Shown one piece after another: positions 58,271 through 64,000 of a DNA stretch of 64,000 nt (positions within the stretch are counted from its first letter, which is position 1; the number at the start of each line of letters is the position of its first letter). This DNA is from CAYPHY01 sp964410625. Its GTDB lineage: Bacteria; Chloroflexota; Anaerolineae; Promineifilales; Promineifilaceae. The translations under genes were made by a program, and so were the position numbers. The stretch spans positions 1 through 64,000 of the forward strand of contig CAYPHY010000015.1 in assembly GCA_964410625.1 (NCBI GenBank), written 5' to 3'. The notes below the pieces were generated by a model that saw nothing but the letters and a program-made list of their open reading frames with translations, did no database searches and was not told the origin of the DNA.

Positions 58271-59437
58271 ATGTTCAGTAGAAAGCTAATTCACCAAAAG
58301 ATGGTCAGTAAAATGGGCAACAACAATAACAGCAGTATGGTCAATAAAATAGTCGTCCCCCTTGATGGCTCTGCGCTGGCGGAATGCGCTTTGCCACATG
58401 CGCGGGCATTTGCAAAAACGTTTCATTCCGATGTAACGTTTTTACATGTTGTTGAGCGAGAGGATAAGGAGGGGGCCAGCCAGGTTGATCCGATTAGTTG
58501 GCAATTGCGGAAGATGGAGGCGCAAACATACCTCAATTCGGTGGCCCAGCAGTGGGTTGCCAGATTGAGTCATGTGCGCAAAGTGGCTGCCGAGACAGCG
58601 CCACAATTGAATGGCGGGAATGGCGGAAATGGTGCCGAGGAGACGGCCGCCCTGGAGGAGCCGGAATTACAAATGCTGGAAGGGACGGCCGCCGAGCGTA
58701 TCATTGATTATGTGGATGAAAACGAGCATGATCTCGACCTCCTGGTGCTTAGCACTCATGGGCAAGGCGGGCTGTCCAAGTGGAATCTCAGCAGCGTTGC
58801 CCAGAAGGTACTTTATCGCGCGTTCAAGTCCTTTTTGCTGGTTCGCGCCTTCTGTTTCGAGCCTGGCAAGACGGCCGATGTAACTTACCGCCGTATCCTG
58901 GTTCCGCTGGATGGTTCCATGCGGGCGGAGCTGGTGCTGCCCTTTGCCACCAAGCTGGCCCAGGCGCATGGCGCAGAGTTGTTGCTGGTCCATGTGGTGA
59001 CCCGGCCGCCATTGGTCCAACAGCAATTGATGGCGACTGACGTCAGCGAACTGGTCGAACGATTGGTCGAGCAGAACACGGCCGAAGCTGCCCGCTATTT
59101 AGAACAAATCAGAGCGCGTTTGGCCCCCCAGGCAGAAGTACAATTGTTGGTCAACCATAGCCCGGCCGATGCATTGTTGGAGTTGGCGGAAACGATGGAA
59201 GCTGATCTGGTCATTCTCAGCGCCCACGGCCACTCCGGCGAAAGCACGCGGCCGTTTGGCTCCGTTGTCACCAGTTTTATTTCCTATGGCGATTCGACGC
59301 TGTTGGTCATCCAAGACTTACCGCAAAAGCGGATCAGACCGACCCGCGCCGAAATAGCGGCGAGCAAAAGCGTCAACAACCACATCGGACTTAGCAAAGC
59401 GATAGCCTATGCTCAACCCGCATTCTGGAGTTACTAA
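58271..59437 (+). CDS. Universal stress protein with two UspA domains
   Basis: 388 residues from the ATG at 58271, preceded by CAGGAAGAAG; a codon 24 bases earlier has no site. First UspA domain (about 24-195): KIVVPLDGSALAECALPHAR and the nucleotide-loop LLVLSTHGQGG. Second (about 215-360): RRILVPLDGSMRAELVLPFA and LVILSAHGHSGESTRPFGSV, which keeps the G-x2-G-x9-G[ST] ATP-binding pattern. First domain carries a Gly/Asn-rich insert. Cytoplasmic, regulated under stress in other bacteria. Its 3' end overlaps the start of the glucan synthase gene by 29 bases, so the two are co-translated. Confidence 0.92.
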   Translation: MFSRKLIHQKMVSKMGNNNNSSMVNKIVVPLDGSALAECALPHARAFAKTFHSDVTFLHVVEREDKEGASQVDPISWQLRKMEAQTYLNSVAQQWVARLSHVRKVAAETAPQLNGGNGGNGAEETAALEEPELQMLEGTAAERIIDYVDENEHDLDLLVLSTHGQGGLSKWNLSSVAQKVLYRAFKSFLLVRAFCFEPGKTADVTYRRILVPLDGSMRAELVLPFATKLAQAHGAELLLVHVVTRPPLVQQQLMATDVSELVERLVEQNTAEAARYLEQIRARLAPQAEVQLLVNHSPADALLELAETMEADLVILSAHGHSGESTRPFGSVVTSFISYGDSTLLVIQDLPQKRIRPTRAEIAASKSVNNHIGLSKAIAYAQPAFWSY

Positions 59438-62400
59438 TTCGCCGCCGACGGCCGAAGAGACAACCTGGCAGCCCGAGGCCTCCGACAGCAAAACGATTGA
59501 TCCTCTTGAAGAAACAGCACAGCGACTGGCGCAAGCACATGAAGCTGTCTATGTGCCTGGCCGCCGCCGGGCTGGGGCGCGACGTCCAAAGACGGACAAA
59601 AATTTATTGCAGCGTCTGGAGCAACAGGCTGAACGATTAGCAGAAGCCCATGCGTTGCTCCAGGCTGCTGATGATGAACTGGCCTATTCCCAGGCGGCCG
59701 AGTGGCTGCTGGACAACTACTACATCGTCCAGCAAGCCATTCGCCAGGTAGAAGAGGACCTTCCGCCAAACTACTACCGCGAACTACCCACACTCAATTC
59801 AGGTTCCGATTATATCGGGCTGCCTCGCGTCTATGCCCTCGCTCGCGAGCTGCTCTTGCTGGAGCAGTGCCAGTTGGATGTGGGGCGGCTAGACCGCTTC
59901 CTATTGGCCTATGAGGAAGAACGGCCGCTGATGATGGGGGAGATTTGGGCTTTGCCGATCCTGTTGCGCTTCTCGTTGCTGGAAGCGTTGACCCAGGCTA
60001 TCGGCCGGGTCACGAATCTCGATATCGGGGAGGATCTGGACGCCGCGCTGCGCTTCCCCACGATGGTAGATGATGCTGAAACGGTTGGACGTTGCATCAT
60101 CAGTTTGCGCCTGCTGGCCAGCCACGATTGGCTCGACTTTTTTGAAAGGGTCAGTCTGGTTGAACAAGTTCTCCGCGATGATCCGGCGCGGCTCTACGGC
60201 CGTCTGGAGTTCCAGACCCGCGATATGTATCGCAAGATCGTTGAGCAGTTGGCACGGGCGATTGACGGCGATGAGGTGCAGGTGGCGCGGGCTGCCGTCC
60301 GTTTGGCAACCGATAACCAGGCCGCCGCGCAACCCGTTGCCGGTTGGATGGGGCTGGAGCTGCCTCGTAACAGCCATGTGGGCTACTATTTGCTGGATGA
60401 CGGCCGCTTTGACCTGGAAAAACAGTTCGGTTATCGTCCTGATGCCAAAACGAGACTGCAACGCTGGGTCTTTGCCCATTCAACGTTGGTCTATGTCGGT
60501 TCCATTTCGCTGATCACGCTGTTGCTGGTGGGCTTACTGCTCGCCTATGGCCTGAGGAGCGGCGGCAGCGTCCCCCAACTGCTGCTGATCCTCCTGCTTA
60601 GCTTCATTCCGGCGACGGCCGCGGCGGTCAACCTGATCAACTGGCTTGTCACCTATCTGATCAAGCCACGTGTCCTGCCCAAGCTCGACTTTGAAGAGGG
60701 CATCCCCCTCTCCTGCCGGACGATGGTGGTCGTTCCGGCGATGCTCACCAGCCCCGATGAGGTGGAGTCCTTGCTGAAGCAGTTGGAAATGCACTACCTG
60801 CGGAATCCCGATCCCCATCTCAGTTTTGCCTTGCTGACTGACCTGGCTGATACAGCCACTGTCCAGGGTCATGAGGAGGAGGCTGGTGGACAAGCTGGGA
60901 TAGAAACGAAGGAGTTCTCAAAGGTCGCCTCGCCCACCACGGAAGAAAAGAGGTTAATCGAGCAGGCACGCCAGGGAATTGAAGAGCTGAATCACCGTTA
61001 TGCACGACGGCCGTTCTATCTTTTCCACCGCGACCGCCTGTGGAACCCCAGGGAAGGGGTGTGGATTGGCTGGGAGCGCAAGCGGGGCAAGTTGCACGAG
61101 TTTAACCTTTTACTGCGCGGCGCGACGGACACCACCTACAGCACGCAGATCGGCAATCTCGGCCGCTTGCAACAAATTAAATACGTCATCACCCTGGACG
61201 CTGATACCGTCCTGCCCGCCGATGCGGCGCGTCGTCTGGTAGGGACATTGGCCCATCCCCTCAACCGCGCCCAGTTTAACGCCGAAGGAAACGAAGTCGT
61301 CGCTGGCTATACCATCTTGCAACCACGTGCCGACATCCGGCCCAGCAGCAGCAACCAATCCCTCTTCACCCGTGTCTTTGCCGGGGATGTGGGGTTGGAC
61401 CTCTATTCGACGGCCGTTTCCGACGTTTATCAGGACTTGTTTTGCGAAGGTATTTATGTCGGCAAGGGGATTTACGATGTGGATGCCTTTGAGCGCAGCC
61501 TGGAAGGGCGTATTCCCGAAAACACCTTGCTCAGCCATGACTTGCTGGAGGGGATTTACGGCCGCGCTGCGTTGGTGACCGATATTGTTCTTTACGAAGA
61601 TTTCCCACCCCACTATCTCGTTTATGTGCGCCGGTCACATCGTTGGATTCGCGGTGACTGGCAGTTGCTCCCCTGGCTGCTCTCGTTTTTCCCCAGCGGC
61701 GAGCGGCCTCGTCAGGACGGCCGCCGTCTGTCGCTGATCGACCGCTGGAAAATCACCGATAATTTGCGGCGCAGCCTGCTCGCCCCCGCGCTCTTTTTCC
61801 TCTTTGTGGCCGGTTGGCTGGTGCTTCCCGGCTCGCCGCTGGTGTGGACACTGGTTGGTTTGGCCCTCCCCGCTGTGGCCTTGCTGACCAGCACGGCGAT
61901 GGCTATCGCGCGGGGCATCGGCAGTTGGCGCGAGGGGTTGGCCTGGCGTGAACTAAGGCGGCCTGTGCTGGACAGCGCCTTGCGTTGGCTGTTGCAAATC
62001 GCCTTTTTGCCTTATGAGGCATTGCTGGCGGCCGACGCCATCCTCAGCACCCTCTGGCGTATGTTTGTCTCTCGTCGCTATTTGCTGCAATGGACGACGG
62101 CCGCCCACACCGTCCGCTTAATCGGCAAGGAAGTCTCCGCTGAGGCCAGCCTGCGCCAGATGTTGCCTTCGTTGCTGCTGGTGGTCATGGTTGTGATCCT
62201 GCTGCTCGCGCAGACGGCCGAGGTGGTTGCCGAGGGAGCGCCGCTGACCACAGCGATTGACAACCTGCTCGTGGCTGTGCCGGTTGTGGTTGTCTGGGTC
62301 CTTTCTTCATGGATTGCCCACTGGATCAGCCGTCCGGAGCGCGTGGCGCTGGCGCGGTTGTCGTCCGCGCAGCAGCAACAGTTGCGTAGCCTCGCCCGGC

Positions 62401-64000
62401 GCACCTGGCTCTTCTTTGAGCAATACGTTGGCCCGGAAGACAACTGGCTGCCGCCCGATCACTTCCAGGAATCGCCGCTCGGTGTGGTTGCCCACCGCAC
62501 CTCGCCGACCAATGTGGGCCTCTATTTGTTGAGTGCGCTGGCTGCTTATGACCTGGGGTATGTCAGCGTCCTCAATCTGGCCTTGCGCTTGCGCTCGACG
62601 TTTGAGACGTTGGAAAAGCTCGACCGGTATCGCGGCCACTTCCTTAATTGGATCAACACCAATACTCTCCATCCTCTGCCCCCGCGCTATGTCTCAACGG
62701 TGGACAGCGGTAATCTGGCGGGCTGTTTGTTGGCATTGAAGCAGGCGTGCCAGACGATTCAGGAGGAGCATATCTGGCGGCGACAACGATGGGAAGGACT
62801 GCTCGACATGCTCGCCCTGCTGCAAGAGATGGGCGTTGCCTTGCGCGAACATCCGGCGCTGGCCGGGAACACGGCCGCGCTGGAAGCCGTCGTCGCCTTG
62901 CAAGAACAGTTGCTCCACATGCGCGAGCAAATAGCACAGCGGGCTGAGGACCCGGCTTTGTGGGGAGCGCTGGCCAAGCAGTTGGCCGAGCAGGAACAAC
63001 CGGAACTGGACCGCCGCTTGTTGCAACTGGTGGAAGCTGGTTTAGAGACGCTGCGCCGCCACGATTTACCGTCCCAGGCTGCTGGTGAACTATTTGATAC
63101 CGGTATTGTCCACAACTGGCGCATCTATGTGGAACGGTTACGCCAAAATATCCAGGGGATCCAGCGCGAGGCGGAACTGCTATTCCCCTGGCTACTTACC
63201 ATCCAACACCCTCCGCAACTGCTGACCAATTCCGGGCCGTCCACCGCGGCAATGGCGTTGTGGAACTCATTACAGGCAGAATTGTCTCGCGTCCCGAAGC
63301 TGAGGGAGATAGACAACTTCAGTCGCACGGCGGAACAGCAGGTGCAGCAGTTGGCCTTTTTGTTGGAGCAGGAGGGGCAGGGGAGATTAGAGATTGGAGA
63401 TCGGAGATTGGAGAGTCCCTCAATCTCCAATCGCCAATCTCCAATTTCTGATTCTCAATACCAGGAAGCGTTGCAATGGTGTGAAACGCTCCGCAACCAG
63501 TTAATCAGTGCGCGGCGGATGGCGGAGACGGTGATTGATAGCTATGTGATGTTGGGGCAGAAGGCGGCCGACTATGTAGCCGAGATGGATTTCAGCTTCC
63601 TCTATGAACCCCAACGGCAGGTCTTCCACATTGGTTATAATCTGGAAAGCGGCCGCCTCGACAATAACTTCTATGATCTGTTAGCCTCCGAAGCTCGCAT
63701 CGCCAGTCTGGTAGCCATTGCCAAGCGGGATGTGCCGATCAAGCATTGGTTGCATCTGGCACGGCCGTTGACCCGCCTGGAAGAGGGGCTTGCCCTCCTC
63801 TCCTGGAGCGGCACGATGTTTGAATATCTGATGCCCCCATTGCTGATGCGCAGTTATCGCGGGACGCTGCTGGAGCAGAGCTACCACGCGGTGGTCGGCC
63901 AACACATCGCCCACGGCCGCAAAAACAGCGTCCCCTGGGGCATTTCCGAGTCCGGCTTTTATACCTTCGACAACGCCCAAAACTACCAGTATCGCGCTTT
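59409..64000 (+). CDS. Cyclic beta-1,2-glucan synthase-like protein (GT84 plus glycoamylase-like domain), 3' end outside the window
   Basis: Open from the ATG at 59409 to the window end, at least 1530 codons, with no stop and no frameshift. The N-terminal 300 residues are helical (AEWLLDNYYIVQQAIRQVEE with NYYRELP), as in NdvB/Cgs proteins. A membrane pair precedes the glycosyltransferase domain: TMVVVPAMLTSPDEVESLLK, DxD in YVITLDADTVLP near 597, EGIYVGKGIYDVDAF near 680, and RRSHRWIRGDW, the Q/RxxRW-type motif. More membrane helices and a glycan-cleaving domain (TWLFFEQYVGPEDNWLPP) follow. The last part (YEPQRQVFHIGYNLESGRLD, WGISESGFYTFD) is the glycoamylase-like domain. It should polymerise and process beta-1,2-glucans. 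A word hairpin is read in frame near codon 1325. Confidence 0.9.
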   Translation, partial: MLNPHSGVTNSPPTAEETTWQPEASDSKTIDPLEETAQRLAQAHEAVYVPGRRRAGARRPKTDKNLLQRLEQQAERLAEAHALLQAADDELAYSQAAEWLLDNYYIVQQAIRQVEEDLPPNYYRELPTLNSGSDYIGLPRVYALARELLLLEQCQLDVGRLDRFLLAYEEERPLMMGEIWALPILLRFSLLEALTQAIGRVTNLDIGEDLDAALRFPTMVDDAETVGRCIISLRLLASHDWLDFFERVSLVEQVLRDDPARLYGRLEFQTRDMYRKIVEQLARAIDGDEVQVARAAVRLATDNQAAAQPVAGWMGLELPRNSHVGYYLLDDGRFDLEKQFGYRPDAKTRLQRWVFAHSTLVYVGSISLITLLLVGLLLAYGLRSGGSVPQLLLILLLSFIPATAAAVNLINWLVTYLIKPRVLPKLDFEEGIPLSCRTMVVVPAMLTSPDEVESLLKQLEMHYLRNPDPHLSFALLTDLADTATVQGHEEEAGGQAGIETKEFSKVASPTTEEKRLIEQARQGIEELNHRYARRPFYLFHRDRLWNPREGVWIGWERKRGKLHEFNLLLRGATDTTYSTQIGNLGRLQQIKYVITLDADTVLPADAARRLVGTLAHPLNRAQFNAEGNEVVAGYTILQPRADIRPSSSNQSLFTRVFAGDVGLDLYSTAVSDVYQDLFCEGIYVGKGIYDVDAFERSLEGRIPENTLLSHDLLEGIYGRAALVTDIVLYEDFPPHYLVYVRRSHRWIRGDWQLLPWLLSFFPSGERPRQDGRRLSLIDRWKITDNLRRSLLAPALFFLFVAGWLVLPGSPLVWTLVGLALPAVALLTSTAMAIARGIGSWREGLAWRELRRPVLDSALRWLLQIAFLPYEALLAADAILSTLWRMFVSRRYLLQWTTAAHTVRLIGKEVSAEASLRQMLPSLLLVVMVVILLLAQTAEVVAEGAPLTTAIDNLLVAVPVVVVWVLSSWIAHWISRPERVALARLSSAQQQQLRSLARRTWLFFEQYVGPEDNWLPPDHFQESPLGVVAHRTSPTNVGLYLLSALAAYDLGYVSVLNLALRLRSTFETLEKLDRYRGHFLNWINTNTLHPLPPRYVSTVDSGNLAGCLLALKQACQTIQEEHIWRRQRWEGLLDMLALLQEMGVALREHPALAGNTAALEAVVALQEQLLHMREQIAQRAEDPALWGALAKQLAEQEQPELDRRLLQLVEAGLETLRRHDLPSQAAGELFDTGIVHNWRIYVERLRQNIQGIQREAELLFPWLLTIQHPPQLLTNSGPSTAAMALWNSLQAELSRVPKLREIDNFSRTAEQQVQQLAFLLEQEGQGRLEIGDRRLESPSISNRQSPISDSQYQEALQWCETLRNQLISARRMAETVIDSYVMLGQKAADYVAEMDFSFLYEPQRQVFHIGYNLESGRLDNNFYDLLASEARIASLVAIAKRDVPIKHWLHLARPLTRLEEGLALLSWSGTMFEYLMPPLLMRSYRGTLLEQSYHAVVGQHIAHGRKNSVPWGISESGFYTFDNAQNYQYRA
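63381..63458. repeat. In-frame word hairpin in the glucan synthase gene
   Basis: Left arm GAGATTAGAGATTGGAGATCGG (63383-63416), right arm of the complements (63421-63450), 78 bases, a multiple of three. It encodes RLEIGDRRLESPSISNRQSP in a hydrophilic segment between domains. The frame remains open on both sides. Confidence 0.93.

Noticed and set aside
59901..63980. Several 60-190-residue frames antisense to the glucan synthase region
   Set aside because: The plus strand is open for over 1500 codons in one frame with GT84-type motifs; the antisense frames have no motifs.

Overview
The window is a 64 kb piece of a bacterial draft assembly with two 100-base N gaps. It most resembles a Chloroflexota (Anaerolineae-like) genome. 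That placement is an inference from several features together: a complete 14-subunit NADH dehydrogenase locus, coenzyme F420 genes, tandem universal stress protein, GT-C membrane glycosyltransferases, many Thr/Pro-linker secreted proteins, and no outer-membrane or LPS genes. There are no rRNA genes, no recognisable tRNAs, no CRISPR array and no transposase.

Layout. 0-13 kb: envelope and carbohydrate genes (two glycosyltransferases, LysM and carbohydrate-binding surface proteins, phosphoglucomutase), a MerR regulator with a textbook 19-bp-spacer promoter, and an F420-type LLM oxidoreductase. 13-17.6 kb: thioredoxin, an SsnA-like amidohydrolase, then F420 genes (NADPH:F420 reductase, CofE). 17.6-23.6 kb: secreted proteins of unknown role, a phospholipase D-fold protein and a TerB-like protein. 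23.7-44.6 kb: the nuo locus on the minus strand, order A-B-C-D-E-F-[DUF5678-like, retropepsin-like, Uma2]-G-H-I-J-K-L-M-[four-helix protein, metallophosphoesterase, small ORF, molybdopterin oxidoreductase]-N. 45-49 kb: the primary sigma factor and primase (dnaG, split by a gap). 49.4-54.6 kb: two glycosyltransferases, two secreted repeat proteins and an OmpR-type response regulator. 54.6-58 kb: RidA and three related zinc-ribbon genes. 58.2-64 kb: a double universal stress protein overlapping a very large cyclic beta-1,2-glucan synthase-like gene that runs off the window.

The most striking signal is not a gene. Nearly every spacer between co-directional genes carries a 40-90 bp stem-loop built from imperfect repeats of a 7-10 bp word. 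The word differs from locus to locus (CACGAAT, GCAGGTG, GAGATTGG, GGTGACAA, CAATGAAC, AATTGAC, AGTGATGAG, ACCAATAT and others) while the architecture stays the same. In the nuo locus essentially every spacer has one. They start at or within a few bases of the upstream stop codon, and in at least four genes the word supplies the stop codon or last residues. The same words also lie in frame inside three membrane or glycosyltransferase genes, where they encode short linkers. A second genome-wide signal is extreme abundance of the palindrome CGGCCG, resembling the HIP1 phenomenon of cyanobacteria.

Together the genes describe an organism with a complete complex I, F420-dependent redox chemistry and an elaborate glycosylated surface. 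Products are assigned from protein motifs read by eye; no database search was possible.
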